64,000 nt of DNA from Polynucleobacter sp. TUM22923. GTDB taxonomy: Bacteria > Pseudomonadota > Gammaproteobacteria > Burkholderiales > Burkholderiaceae. Below the pieces are notes generated by a model. It saw nothing but the letters and a program-made list of their open reading frames with translations. It ran no database searches and was not told the DNA's origin. Made by a program: the position numbers and the translations under genes. Below, piece after piece: positions 41,125-50,806 of this stretch (position 1 is the stretch's first letter; each line of letters begins with the position of its first letter). The DNA is taken from assembly GCF_030295705.1 (NCBI RefSeq), contig NZ_AP027274.1, positions 1,116,001 through 1,180,000 on the forward strand, read 5' to 3'.

Positions 41125-41634
41125 TTAGTCGAGCTGAGTGCCCGCTTTGTTTTCTTGAGCGCGCTTAGGGGCATCCTGGCGCCGCTTCTCTAAATCCGCC
41201 GCACGAGCTGCGGCTGCTTTTTGTTTTTCATCAAATTCTTGTTGATTGGCTTTACGCTCAGCTGCTTTTTCAGCAGAAGCCCGCTCAGCAATCTTTGCGG
41301 CATCTCGCTGGTCTTTAATGCTGGTTCGTAATGCTCGCTGAACTGTATGCAACTCTACTTCTTGCGCGCTGATAGGGTCAATTTCTTTACGATATTGCGC
41401 CCGAGAATCCCTCAAGCAACTATTGACCCAATACTTTTGATAACACTCAGAATTGGTTTTATCCCAGCGGTACTTCGCCCAGTCGCGCTGCAATTCCAGC
41501 TCACCCTCAATTTTATTGAGTTGTTCTAACTGAGCCTCCTCTGCAGGCGTAGCAAACACTGAGCCACAGAAAGCGCAAGAAAAGATCAGCGCCTGAAAGG
41601 ACAAGATCAAGCGAAGCACGATGAATCTTCTCAA
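41125..41634 (-). CDS. exported coiled-coil protein of unknown function
   Basis: 169 aa. N-terminal signal peptide ([20 protein letters not shown], cleavage near VFA|TP), then a largely helical, charged chain rich in Ala, Glu, Lys and Arg with a Cys pair in the middle ([20 protein letters not shown]) that could form a disulphide in the periplasm. Similar short exported proteins with a 'C...NDCL..R' core occur in Burkholderiales, but no function is known to me. It overlaps the kup stop by 4 bases and runs into radA, so it is likely cotranscribed with both. Confidence 0.75.
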   Translation of the reverse strand: MRRFIVLRLILSFQALIFSCAFCGSVFATPAEEAQLEQLNKIEGELELQRDWAKYRWDKTNSECYQKYWVNSCLRDSRAQYRKEIDPISAQEVELHTVQRALRTSIKDQRDAAKIAERASAEKAAERKANQQEFDEKQKAAAARAADLEKRRQDAPKRAQENKAGTQLD

Positions 41635-43571
41635 ATTTCCACCTTAGCGCCAAGCTCAACCAAACGGTTTGCAGGGATCTTAAAGAAATCAGATTGACGA
41701 CCCGCATTCTGATACATCCAGCAGAACAAGCGCTCACGCCATAGGGCCATTCCTGGAATAGGAGATGGAACAATCGTATCGCGCGATAAAAAGAAGGAGG
41801 TGTCCATCATGTCAAACTTCATCTCAAAGCCCTTCTCAATTAATCCAATAATGGAGCCCATATCTGGCGTTTCTTTGAATCCATAAACGGCCCGCACAAC
41901 AAAAATATTACCACCCAAATCTTTCATCGTAATGCGCTCAACATCATTTACATAAGGCACATCCCAAATACTGACCTTCAGGAAAAAAACCCGCTCATGC
42001 AAGACATGGTTATGTTTTAAATTGTGTAAAAAAGAAATTGGCAAGTAGTCAACGTGGGCAGTTAAAAAGACTGCGGTTCCTTCAACACGATGTGGCGGGT
42101 GCTTAAGCAAGGATTGGATAAAGCTTCCCAACTCAATACCCTCTTCCACAGCACGCTTGCGTAAAATTTGTCGACCGCGATACCAGGTAATAAGACAAAT
42201 AAAGCAAAGCAAGCCTAGGGCTAAGGGATACCAACCACCATCTTTAATCTTGATCAAATTCGCTGTCCAGAAGGCAAGATCAACGACAAAAAAGGATATC
42301 GTAATAAAGCTCACTAAGAAAACATTCATTTTCCATTCACGGAACATGACGACTGCCAGCAAAATAGTCGTGATCAGCATCGTCGAAGTGACTGAAATAC
42401 CGTAAGCTGCGGCTAAATTAACGGACTCTCTAAATTCAATGATAGTGACAACAACCATAAATAGAAGCGCCCAATTAACCATTGGAATGTAAATCTGACC
42501 CTGCTCAGAATCAGAGGTGTGGCGAATAGTCATGCGTGGCATGAAGCCCAGCAAAATTGCCTGACTCACCAGAGAATAAGCGCCAGAAATCACAGCCTGG
42601 GAAGCAATGACGGTAGCCGCAGTTGCAAGGCCAACTACAGGCCATAACGCCCAGTCAGGCACCATTAAATAGAATGGGTTTTGAATTGCCTCTGGGTTGG
42701 AAAGCACCAAAGCGCCCTGGCCTAAATAATTAATGAGCAAACTAGGAAGCACTACTAACAACCAGGCGTAGCGAACCGGACTTCGACCGAAGTGCCCCAT
42801 GTCTAAATATAAAGCCTCAACTCCAGTAACAACGAGCACCACCGCTCCCGCAACGATGTAAGCGGTGGTTGGATGATCGACAATAAAGTTAACTGCGTAT
42901 AGAGGACTAAATGCTGCAATAATTTCTGGAGCATTTCCGATATTGATGGCACCTAAGACAGCTAGAGTCAAAAACCAAGCCAAGGTAATGGGGCCAAATA
43001 ACTTTCCCACTGCAGCAGTTCCATACTTCTGAATCAGGAACAAGGCGACCAAAATAATCAATGAAATCGGAATGATAAATTTACGCAATCCTGGTGCCGC
43101 AATCTCAATTCCTTCAACCGCAGATAAAACAGAGATTGCAGGTGTAATCACCGACTCACCGAGCAACATACAGGCACCAAGCATACCCATAATCATGAGG
43201 AAAAAATAACTCTTTGACTTACTGTCAAATGATCGTAACGCTAATGCCATTAGGGAAAGTACACCTCCCTCACCCTTATTATCTGCACGCATCACAAATA
43301 AGACGTACTTCACTGTCACCACCAAAATCAGTGCCCAAATCATCATGGAAATAACACCAAAGAGCGCCTCAGGGGAGTAAGCGATGCCGTGTTTAGCGTC
43401 GAAACATTCTTTTAGGGCATACAAAGGGCTTGTACCAATATCGCCGAAGACAACACCGATGGCAGCAAGCATCATGACGCCAAGACTCTTCTTGTGCTCC
43501 CCCTCGGGCCCGTGAACGTCTACAGGTGTTAGGAGAGAAGAGCTAGAAAATTCTGGATTACTAATGGACAT
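41631..43571 (-). CDS. kup: KUP-family potassium transporter
   Basis: Potassium uptake permease (proton symporter in E. coli). 646 aa: about 12 hydrophobic membrane segments in the first 450 residues, starting [20 protein letters not shown] followed by LYALKECF, the KUP signature, then a cytosolic C-terminal domain ([40 protein letters not shown]). The ~30-residue N-terminal extension is hydrophilic. First gene of kup-coiled-coil-radA; the 150 bases upstream hold the fMet tRNA promoter on the other strand. Confidence 0.97.
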   Translation of the reverse strand: MSISNPEFSSSSLLTPVDVHGPEGEHKKSLGVMMLAAIGVVFGDIGTSPLYALKECFDAKHGIAYSPEALFGVISMMIWALILVVTVKYVLFVMRADNKGEGGVLSLMALALRSFDSKSKSYFFLMIMGMLGACMLLGESVITPAISVLSAVEGIEIAAPGLRKFIIPISLIILVALFLIQKYGTAAVGKLFGPITLAWFLTLAVLGAINIGNAPEIIAAFSPLYAVNFIVDHPTTAYIVAGAVVLVVTGVEALYLDMGHFGRSPVRYAWLLVVLPSLLINYLGQGALVLSNPEAIQNPFYLMVPDWALWPVVGLATAATVIASQAVISGAYSLVSQAILLGFMPRMTIRHTSDSEQGQIYIPMVNWALLFMVVVTIIEFRESVNLAAAYGISVTSTMLITTILLAVVMFREWKMNVFLVSFITISFFVVDLAFWTANLIKIKDGGWYPLALGLLCFICLITWYRGRQILRKRAVEEGIELGSFIQSLLKHPPHRVEGTAVFLTAHVDYLPISFLHNLKHNHVLHERVFFLKVSIWDVPYVNDVERITMKDLGGNIFVVRAVYGFKETPDMGSIIGLIEKGFEMKFDMMDTSFFLSRDTIVPSPIPGMALWRERLFCWMYQNAGRQSDFFKIPANRLVELGAKVEI

Positions 43572-43685
43572 CTAAAGACCTCAGTGTTGTGTAGCACGAC
43601 AATATGTTACTCCTTATGCAGTATGACTTTGAGATCAAATGAGCCCAATAAAGTGCTTCATTTAAGTGTTAATCGCAATAATTCC

Positions 43686-43715
43686 TCGACAGACGCTATC
43701 AAAAAATGCTAGAAT
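43686..43715 (+). promoter_or_regulatory. sigma-70 promoter of the fMet tRNA
   Basis: TCGACA (43686-43691) as -35, 18-base spacer, TAGAAT (43710-43715) as -10, 11 bases before the mature 5' end of the tRNA. One mismatch from consensus in each box. Confidence 0.65.
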
Positions 43716-43726
43716 GATGCTTCAGA

Positions 43727-43803
<77 letters not shown>

Positions 43804-43837
43804 GTATATAAGGGTCTGACGTCGATTAGACCCTCGA

Positions 43838-43870
43838 AACCATCAAACTGAAAAGTTTGATGGTTTTTTT
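43838..43870 (+). terminator. terminator of the fMet tRNA transcript
   Basis: AACCATCAAACT (43838-43849), GAAA loop, AGTTTGATGGTT (43854-43865) and a T-run to 43870. A second small hairpin GGGTCT/AGACCC (43812-43833) precedes it. Directly followed by a run of ten C (43874-43883). Confidence 0.9.
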
Positions 43871-43971
43871 ACGCCCCCCCCCCTAGTGCATGCTAGTTTG
43901 TCACCTGCACAATAACTTTTGGCGCATATACTGATTAAAAGAGTGATTATTTTTATTACAGGCTGATCAAA

Positions 43972-44436
43972 ATGCTTCTATACGCTGGTGATGAATTAAG
44001 GGTGAGCTTGACGGCAGAACTCGCTGACTTTGAAATTCTCGACTTTTTGAACGGGCTTCGCACCCTTAATGACGAGATTCAACGATCCGGTACTGTCCGG
44101 CTTCCCCTGAGCTTCCATGATGGATCCAATATCAACGCCCACCATGATGTAATCAGGCGCTGCCTTAGCGACTTGGAGGCATTTTCTGAAGAGAACGAAA
44201 TACAACAAAAAGATATGGCAGATTTAGACAGCCTGCTTGGTCTCTCTACTAAATATTACGAATACAAAACCTCGATTAAAGACTGGATGTTATTTGCTTA
44301 CCTAAAAGAGCAGGCTGAGATAGAAACAAGGGAAAATGACGTTCAAGAAGATGATTGGCATCCACCTGATAATTGGGAATACGGAACCGATGATGAAAAA
44401 GAGGCGCACCGAAGCTTTTGGGAGAATAAAAAATAA
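43972..44436 (+). CDS. acidic orphan protein of unknown function
   Basis: 154 aa, not recognised. Strongly acidic, especially the last 45 residues (ENDVQEDDWHPPDNWEYGTD). No signal peptide or membrane segment; predicted soluble and mostly helical after residue 55. A moderate ACAGG ribosome site stands about 9 bases before the ATG. AT-richer than the flanking housekeeping genes and located between the fMet tRNA and comEC, so likely accessory DNA. It converges on the HEPN-like gene, from which it is separated by 115 bases of AT-rich DNA. Codon structure and length argue it is real, but nothing indicates function. Confidence 0.6.
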   Translation: MLLYAGDELRVSLTAELADFEILDFLNGLRTLNDEIQRSGTVRLPLSFHDGSNINAHHDVIRRCLSDLEAFSEENEIQQKDMADLDSLLGLSTKYYEYKTSIKDWMLFAYLKEQAEIETRENDVQEDDWHPPDNWEYGTDDEKEAHRSFWENKK

Positions 44437-44551
44437 ATTGCTCTAAGACCCATGCGAATCAGATTGGAAAAAGTCACCTGAAATGCTATCCACAATAAAT
44501 ATTTGATGGATTTTTTTTAGACAACCGACCCAATACTTATCAGGTTTTAAG

Positions 44552-45052
44552 CTAAAAATGAGCCCTCCAAGGCAACTCAAAATCTTCAATAAATTGAGAC
44601 ATAACGATATGTGGGGGTCGTGGATAAAGGGTTCCAAGCCTCTTCGTCAGTAACTCAACCATTTTTTCAGCTTCAACCCTTCTTGGTACTGTAAAAGCGT
44701 CCTTCTCATCCCTCTCAAGATTCTGATTTTCGTTTTGTATATGAATACGGTTTCGAAGAGTCACCAGCTTTCCGAGATGGTCATAAACATTGGGGTCACT
44801 TGTTTGTAAAAGATTAAGCTCTTCGATCAATTTAATCTTTTTATCCATCTGGTAGGACTTTCTATTTCTCAACTTCTCTAAATCCTCACTTGATAATCCA
44901 TCAATACCCTCTCGAGTAAAAAGTTTTGATCTACCAATAAAGTCATAAATTATGGCTTCACAAATAGAAACAAGAATTACGGTTATCGGCTTTTCAAGAA
45001 AGTATTTTTGATAAGCGGGAAGACCCGCTCTCGAAATATAAAGAGCTTTCAA
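44552..45052 (-). CDS. HEPN-like protein, probably 5'-truncated by an amber codon
   Basis: 166 codons from a TTG. Helical protein with the segment GKLVTLRNRIHIQNENQN, which fits the HEPN R-N-x-x-H pattern; HEPN proteins are often RNases or toxin parts. The assignment is by motif only. The frame upstream of the TTG is open and reads sensibly (IGDNIHYNLDVLKALYISRA) back to a TAG at 45086-45088. Beyond this, the same frame continues to an ATG at 45124 (MFKVSSSFIGNF). The simplest reading is a full-length gene 44552-45124 with a nonsense mutation at codon 13. No good ribosome site is seen for either start. Confidence 0.55.
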   Translation of the reverse strand: MKALYISRAGLPAYQKYFLEKPITVILVSICEAIIYDFIGRSKLFTREGIDGLSSEDLEKLRNRKSYQMDKKIKLIEELNLLQTSDPNVYDHLGKLVTLRNRIHIQNENQNLERDEKDAFTVPRRVEAEKMVELLTKRLGTLYPRPPHIVMSQFIEDFELPWRAHF

Positions 45053-45194
45053 TACATCAAGGTTGTAATGAATGTTGTCACCGATCTAAAAGTTACCGAT
45101 AAAAGAGCTTGAGACCTTGAACATATTCAGATGGATTGTTGGTTATTCTTCGATCATAATAACTTTATTACTAAAAATTAAACCTAATTTATCC

Positions 45195-45287
45195 ATGAAA
45201 AAGATCTTCTTATATCTAGCTTTAACCAGCCTCCTTTTCATAGTAGGTGGATGTAATCGTCCCGTTGACCTATTGGAGTTAATTTAG
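45195..45287 (+). CDS. putative 30-residue lipoprotein
   Basis: An ATG at 45195 opens 30 codons: Lys-Lys at the start, a hydrophobic run (IFLYLALTSLLFIVGG), then Cys20 in a VGGC lipobox, and a short tail NRPVDLLELI. It has the form of a bacterial lipoprotein signal with a ten-residue mature peptide, like entericidin-type small lipoproteins, or the surviving 5' end of a larger lost lipoprotein gene. No strong ribosome site. The 300-base gap between the HEPN-like gene and comEC contains nothing else I can identify. Confidence 0.4.
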   Translation: MKKIFLYLALTSLLFIVGGCNRPVDLLELI

Positions 45288-45351
45288 TAAGTTATTAAAT
45301 TAAGGTAAATACATCTTAACGCTAATTTTTTACGTCTTGACGTCCCCCACA

Positions 45352-47832
45352 TCACTCTAAATCAGTTGGACGATGCCATAAGCGCTTTGACTGATTACGC
45401 CAAAACTCTAGTCCACCTTGCTTATGGTGGAGCCCTCTAGATGTCCAAATTTGAGCACCAGTAGCGGGCGTTTGATAAAAAGGAATATTAAGCTCTTGGT
45501 ATCGCGCACTCACCGTGGGGTGTGGATGACCATATCGATTGCGATAGCCATTTTGGGCAAAAGCATAGTCAGGGCCAAGCTTCGTAAGTAACTCAATTGA
45601 TGATGAAGTCTTGCTTCCATGGTGAGGAGCCATCAATATCAGCTCTTTGTTTTTTAACATCAAAAGTGCTCGATCGTCTAAGCGCTCCGTAATATCTGCC
45701 TCACCCTGATTTTCCACATCCCCCGTTAGCCAAAAAGAGGTATTTTGATTGCGCACTTCCAATACACAACTCATTTCATTAGGTTTTCTGACCTGCTCTT
45801 CTTGAAAAAGACTTTGCTCATGTGGATGCCAAATGTAAAACTCCACACCATCCCATATCCAACTCTGACCAAAACGACAGGGCATGCTTTGAATCTTGCG
45901 GTCTTTTAGGTTCTTTAATAAAGAATTGCTGCTGGGCAAAGACCCCATCATCGAATCGAAGTTAATCTCTTTTAAGATAGTTGCCGCACCGCCAATGTGA
46001 TCACTATCACTATGACTAATAACCATTCGATCGATGTGATGAATACCCCTTCCTTTAAGAAAAGGCAGAATAATTCGATTGCCCGCGTTATCTTTCCCCT
46101 GAATAGGGCCGGTGTCATATAAAAGCCTCTTTGTTCTAGTCTCAATCAGTACAGCAGTGCCTTGCCCGATATCTAGAACGGTTGCCCGAAAGATCCCCTC
46201 ACCTAAGCGATCATTTATAAGGGGGCCAACGAACAAGCATGAGGATAAAGCCAGACCCATCAGCCTAGAAACGTAAGTGCCCTGTATGTCTCCTGGTCGA
46301 ATGGCAATAATGATGCCTAGTGTTGATATCAATAATGCCCACCATGCCGGCTGATGAGCCCAGGCAACTGCCCATGTCCAATTAGCCATCCAACTTAATA
46401 CCAGCGCTAAATATTCCATAGTCAGATGCGCCAGAATTAAAAGCCACTTGCCAATAAAGTCTGGCAGCAATGCGCCCGCAATTGCTAATGGTGTAACGAG
46501 ATAACTCACCACTGGGATCGCAAAAGTGTTTGCAAATGGCGAAGCTAATGACACCTGATAAAACCAATAGAGAGTTAATGGCAATAATGCAATCGTAACG
46601 ACTGCTTGCACGCGACATGCTTCACGCAATGCCTCGACTAATCTTGATGACCAATGTACCTCTAGCTCTTTTCCGGTCGGCACCCCAAGCAATCCGTCAG
46701 AGCCTTGCATTGCAAAAAGGATAGCAGCCACCGCCCCAAACGATAGCCAAAATCCCGGTGTGTAAGGTGCCATAGGATCAATCAATAGAACAAAAACCAA
46801 AGCCCACCACCAGATATCAAATGACCGGGGATTTCTGCCTGTCCAAAGAGCAAATGCAACAACTCCAACCATATACATGGTTCGTTGCGCCGGAATCTGA
46901 AACCCAGCTAACCAGGCATAAACAAATGCAGTTAAAAATCCAACAGCAGCAGCTACCTTTCCCACAGGAATGAGTAAGGGTAGCGTTCGACGACGCCATA
47001 TGAAAGAAGCGACCATCGCTCCAAATCCAGCTAACATCGTTACATGAAGTCCCGAAATAGAAATTAGGTGTCCGATTCCGGTAGCATTAAATACCCGCCA
47101 GTCTTCTTGATCAATGGCATTTTGATCGCCCATTACCAATGCTGCAATCACACCGCCGTAACGGGCGTCTGCTGGTAATAGACGTTTAATTTTCTGCCTT
47201 AGCCTCCAGCGTTGATACTCCATCGCTAGAGAGAATTCGGTGAACCCAATATCTCGAGCTGTGATCAACTCGCCAGAGCGGATAGAGCCGCTCGCACCAA
47301 AGTCTTGATGAAAAGCCCAGCGTTCAAAGTCAAAGGTATGGGGATTTAAGCTGCCATAAGGCCGCTTAATCTTGACTTTAAAACTCCAGCGCTGCCCAGG
47401 AATTATTTCAGGAACATCTTGAGGATTACGCCAAACAGGCTGCCAACTCAAATACACCTGCCTTGGAAAGGATGTTATTAATTCACGGCCTAAAGATGCC
47501 TCATCAACCTCAAAAGAAAATTTAGCGCCAAGCGCGCTGCTTTGGGGAAGAGCATTAACTCGCCCCTCTAAATTGAGATCTTTACCTTCAAGCTCAATGG
47601 GTAAAACATTGCTTAAACGATTCTGCGCATAGTGAGCATTCCAAGCAAAGCCCAGAGTTATCAAAAGAATGGCGCCAATCAGTCCCTTGACTAAGCTGAA
47701 CCTAATAAAGAACAGCATAGCCAAACAAATTAAAGTAATACAAACACACAACGAAACCCAGCCATCAGGCACTGCAGGTAAAAACAGCAGTAGCGATCCC
47801 CCGGCGATGAACGCCGTAATGTAGATACGCAA
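45352..47832 (-). CDS. comEC: ComEC/Rec2 DNA-uptake channel
   Basis: Inner membrane channel that brings single-stranded DNA into the cytosol in natural competence. 826 aa: N-terminal membrane pair and DUF4131-type OB domain (residues ~60-200), competence membrane domain (GIGHLISISGLHVTMLAGFG; many further segments to about residue 520) and a C-terminal metallo-beta-lactamase-like domain (MVISHSDSDHIGGAATILK; LILMAPHHGSKTSSS). All three domains are intact, so competence is possible, though other com/pil genes are outside the window. On the minus strand downstream of tatD with a 4-base gap. Confidence 0.95.
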   Translation of the reverse strand: MRIYITAFIAGGSLLLFLPAVPDGWVSLCVCITLICLAMLFFIRFSLVKGLIGAILLITLGFAWNAHYAQNRLSNVLPIELEGKDLNLEGRVNALPQSSALGAKFSFEVDEASLGRELITSFPRQVYLSWQPVWRNPQDVPEIIPGQRWSFKVKIKRPYGSLNPHTFDFERWAFHQDFGASGSIRSGELITARDIGFTEFSLAMEYQRWRLRQKIKRLLPADARYGGVIAALVMGDQNAIDQEDWRVFNATGIGHLISISGLHVTMLAGFGAMVASFIWRRRTLPLLIPVGKVAAAVGFLTAFVYAWLAGFQIPAQRTMYMVGVVAFALWTGRNPRSFDIWWWALVFVLLIDPMAPYTPGFWLSFGAVAAILFAMQGSDGLLGVPTGKELEVHWSSRLVEALREACRVQAVVTIALLPLTLYWFYQVSLASPFANTFAIPVVSYLVTPLAIAGALLPDFIGKWLLILAHLTMEYLALVLSWMANWTWAVAWAHQPAWWALLISTLGIIIAIRPGDIQGTYVSRLMGLALSSCLFVGPLINDRLGEGIFRATVLDIGQGTAVLIETRTKRLLYDTGPIQGKDNAGNRIILPFLKGRGIHHIDRMVISHSDSDHIGGAATILKEINFDSMMGSLPSSNSLLKNLKDRKIQSMPCRFGQSWIWDGVEFYIWHPHEQSLFQEEQVRKPNEMSCVLEVRNQNTSFWLTGDVENQGEADITERLDDRALLMLKNKELILMAPHHGSKTSSSIELLTKLGPDYAFAQNGYRNRYGHPHPTVSARYQELNIPFYQTPATGAQIWTSRGLHHKQGGLEFWRNQSKRLWHRPTDLE

Positions 47833-47836
47833 GTAC

Positions 47837-48756
47837 TTAAGAGGCTATTGGAAGATTGGGATTGGGGGCGCTAGTGCTAGTGCTGCTACCAGTGCTGCTA
47901 CTAATGCCGCTACTTATGCTATTACCTGATTGATTAGTCATCAGCAAAGACCAACGCGGTAACGCCTGCATAGCATTTTGCCAAACTGCTAGTGAAAATA
48001 CTTGCGCGCTTATTCCACGAATATCTGCTAATTGTTGGGCAATTCTTGGTAGCAAGGCGGGCTCATTAAAGCTACCACCCTCTCCCCTTAACCATGCTGG
48101 GGGAATATCTGGTGAATCTGTTTCAGTCACGATGCTATCTAGTGGCAGCTCTACTAATAACCTGCGAATTTGCAAAGCCCGCTCATAGGTTGCAGCGCCA
48201 CCAAACCCAAGCTTAAATCCAAGCTCGATAAATTGTTCCGCCTGTTGATGGCTGCCATTAAATGCATGTGCTATTCCGCCGGGTACTTTTCTTTTACGTA
48301 ACGCTTTTAAAATAGCATCTTGTGAACGACGCACATGTAAAACCACTGGCAACTGAAATGCTTCCGCTAAATCTAGTTGCGCATGAAAAAATACTCTTGC
48401 CGAAGAGGATCAAGGCCTTCCACGAAATAATCAAGCCCAATCTCTCCGATACCCACAAACTGAGGGTCATCTATGGATTGTTCAATTTGTGATTTAAGCA
48501 AGGGAATGTCGCTCTCTTGAGCCCGCCCAATATATAAGGGGTGAATACCTAAAGTAAAAACCAAACCCGGAATTTGATTGCGATATTGCTTAGCCAATTG
48601 CCGAGTGTGATCGCAGTCAGACACTTGAACTGTCGGCACTAAAAGCGCCTGCACCCCCTTTGCTGCTGCACTAGCAACAATCTGAGGCAGTATTTGTTTG
48701 AACTCAGATGCATCTAAGTGGCAATGGGTATCCACCCAAGAAAGCGCATCGCTCAT
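47837..48756 (-). pseudogene. tatD: TatD-family hydrolase, frameshifted
   Basis: Metal-dependent hydrolase (3'-5' exonuclease/deoxyribonuclease family). The N-terminal half 48373-48756 (VDTHCHLDASEFKQILPQIV; GIGEIGLDYFVEGLDPLRQE) ends YFFMRN-stop. The C-terminal half resumes in another frame: HAQLDLAEAFQLPVVLHVRR, then VTETDSPDIPPAWLRGEGG. Adding one base to the six-A run on the plus strand at 48386-48391 joins the halves perfectly. So a one-base deletion in a homopolymer, either real or an assembly error. The last ~30 residues are an unusual Ser/Thr/Gly-rich tail. Overlaps lolD by 4 bases at its start. Confidence 0.85.
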
Positions 48757-49505
48757 TGCGAGAATGGCTTGAGTACTCCACGCTCAAGATGCAAAATACG
48801 ATCGCACCGTTTAGCGCGCACTGGATCATGCGTCACTATCACAAAGGCAGTGCCCTGTTCTCTTGCAATATCTAACATTAAATCAAATACACCATCCGCA
48901 GTTTCGGCATCTAGATTGCCAGTAGGTTCATCTGCTAATACGCAAGAGGGATTGCCTACTAAAGCCCTAGCAACTGCTACCCGTTGACGCTCTCCACCTG
49001 AAAGCTCACCGGGAGTATGCTGCACTCGTTTTGCCAAGCCAACGGCTAAGAGCATCTGGTTTGCACGCTCCATCGACTCGTCGTTGCTTAGTCCGCGTAT
49101 TCGTAAAGGCAGCGCAACATTCTCTACCGCACTAAATTCATCCAAGAGATGATGAAATTGATAAATAAATCCTAAGCTTCGGTTTCGTAACTGATCTAAT
49201 TTTTTAATAGGTAAGTTGTGAAGATTTTCTCCCGCTAAAAAAACTGATCCAGCACTAGGCGTATCTAAGCCACCCAATAAATGCAATAAGGTACTCTTAC
49301 CAGAGCCAGATGAACCCACAATGGCTACTTTCTCAGAGGCACTTATTTCCAAGTCAATATCTTTCAGTACCTCTACTGCAGTAGCGCCTTTGCCATAGGT
49401 CTTTGCCAAATCTTGGGCATGGAGGACCAATTTACCAATCGGATTGGAATTGCTTGTTTGGCTCGTTTGACTTATTTGGCTCATTTTATTTATGGGGCTA
49501 TTCAT
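48753..49505 (-). CDS. lolD: lipoprotein-releasing system ATPase LolD
   Basis: ABC ATPase that powers release of lipoproteins from the inner membrane to LolA. 250 aa from the ATG at 49505, which overlaps the lolC stop by 8 bases. Walker [21 protein letters not shown], LolD-type [20 protein letters not shown], signature [20 protein letters not shown], Walker [13 protein letters not shown]. The N-terminal ~25 residues contain a short repetitive stretch ([13 protein letters not shown]) and an alternative ATG at 49484 exists. Confidence 0.95.
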   Translation of the reverse strand: MNSPINKMSQISQTSQTSNSNPIGKLVLHAQDLAKTYGKGATAVEVLKDIDLEISASEKVAIVGSSGSGKSTLLHLLGGLDTPSAGSVFLAGENLHNLPIKKLDQLRNRSLGFIYQFHHLLDEFSAVENVALPLRIRGLSNDESMERANQMLLAVGLAKRVQHTPGELSGGERQRVAVARALVGNPSCVLADEPTGNLDAETADGVFDLMLDIAREQGTAFVIVTHDPVRAKRCDRILHLERGVLKPFSQ

Positions 49506-50760
49506 AACGCAGCGCTTCCGCAGGCTGTACCTGAGCAGCTCTTCGACTGGGGTAAAGCGTCGCCAACACCGAAAGACCAAATGCCATTAAGCCAACTGTC
49601 ACTACGTCGGATAGACGGACATCAGAGGGTAGCTCGCTAATAAAATACACATCGCGCGGCAAAAAGCGAACTCTAAAGATCGCCTCGATTGCAGGCACGA
49701 TGACATCAATATTGAGGGCAATCAATAGACCTAAGCCTACGCCTGCTAAAGAGCCCAGAAGACCAATAGCTAAACCCTGCACTAAGAAAATACGCTGAAT
49801 CAGTCCTGGGCTCGCACCCATTGTTCTCAGAATAGCGATATCCGCCTGTTTTTCATTCACCGTCATCACTAGAGTCGACACTAGGTTAAAGGCAGCAACG
49901 GCAATAATTAAAGTCAGAATGATGAACATCATTTTTCGCTCTGTTTGAACTGCTGCAAACCAATTGCGATTTGATCTAGACCAATCTGTTACCCATAACG
50001 CCTGAGGAACTACTTGCGCTAACTCAGAGGCTACCTGCGGGGCTAGCTGCATATCGTCAATCTTTACCCGCAAACCAGAAGGATCTTGCAATCGCAATAA
50101 AGCCGCAGCATCTTTCCAATGCAAGATAGCTAATGAACTATCGTATTCATAATGACCGCTATCTACAATGCCCACTACCTGCAACGTTCTCATTCTGGGC
50201 ATGGCACCAGCAGGCGTTAAATCACTTTCAGGAACAATCAGGTTAATACGGTCACCGATATGCGCGCCCACCATATTGGCTAGCTGTGCGCCCAGCGCGA
50301 CACCAAAGGTTCCTGGCTTGAGATCATCGATACTGCCCGCGACAAATTGCTTAGGCAAATCAGATACTTTGCCCTCTTCACTCGGAAGTACTCCCCGAAT
50401 GGATACGCCACGCATGACGCTCTCACGACTTAATAAACCTTGAGAGCTCACCATCGGGGCTACCCCAATCACGTGCGGCTGTGATGCAACTTTTAGCGCC
50501 AAAGGCTCCCAGTTGTGCAGGCCATCAGGCGCAGAAATTTCTACATGAGAAAGTACAGACAACATACGATCCCGAACCTCTTTTTGAAAACCGTTCATCA
50601 CAGAGAGCACCACAATCAAAGCGGCAACGCCCAGAGCGATGCCAGCAGTCGATATTCCGGAGATGAAGGATAAGAAACCATCGCGCCTACCCACGGTCTT
50701 ACGACGCTTAGATCGGGTGTAGCGCAGGCCTATTTCTAGCTCAATGGGAAGTCTTAACAT
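49498..50760 (-). CDS. lolC: lipoprotein-releasing system permease LolC/LolE
   Basis: FtsX/MacB-type permease of the Lol exporter. 420 aa: cytosolic N-terminus ([18 protein letters not shown]), first membrane segment ([20 protein letters not shown]), large periplasmic domain (residues ~50-270) and three C-terminal membrane segments (ending [32 protein letters not shown]). One copy only, as usual in betaproteobacteria, so it is equally close to LolC and LolE. Forms lolC-lolD-tatD with overlapping ends. Divergent from the rpfE-like gene across 46 bases. Confidence 0.93.
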   Translation of the reverse strand: MLRLPIELEIGLRYTRSKRRKTVGRRDGFLSFISGISTAGIALGVAALIVVLSVMNGFQKEVRDRMLSVLSHVEISAPDGLHNWEPLALKVASQPHVIGVAPMVSSQGLLSRESVMRGVSIRGVLPSEEGKVSDLPKQFVAGSIDDLKPGTFGVALGAQLANMVGAHIGDRINLIVPESDLTPAGAMPRMRTLQVVGIVDSGHYEYDSSLAILHWKDAAALLRLQDPSGLRVKIDDMQLAPQVASELAQVVPQALWVTDWSRSNRNWFAAVQTERKMMFIILTLIIAVAAFNLVSTLVMTVNEKQADIAILRTMGASPGLIQRIFLVQGLAIGLLGSLAGVGLGLLIALNIDVIVPAIEAIFRVRFLPRDVYFISELPSDVRLSDVVTVGLMAFGLSVLATLYPSRRAAQVQPAEALRYE

Positions 50761-50806
50761 GCCTACAGTTTAGACAATCGGATGGTTAAACGGATGGATT
50801 CTGTAA

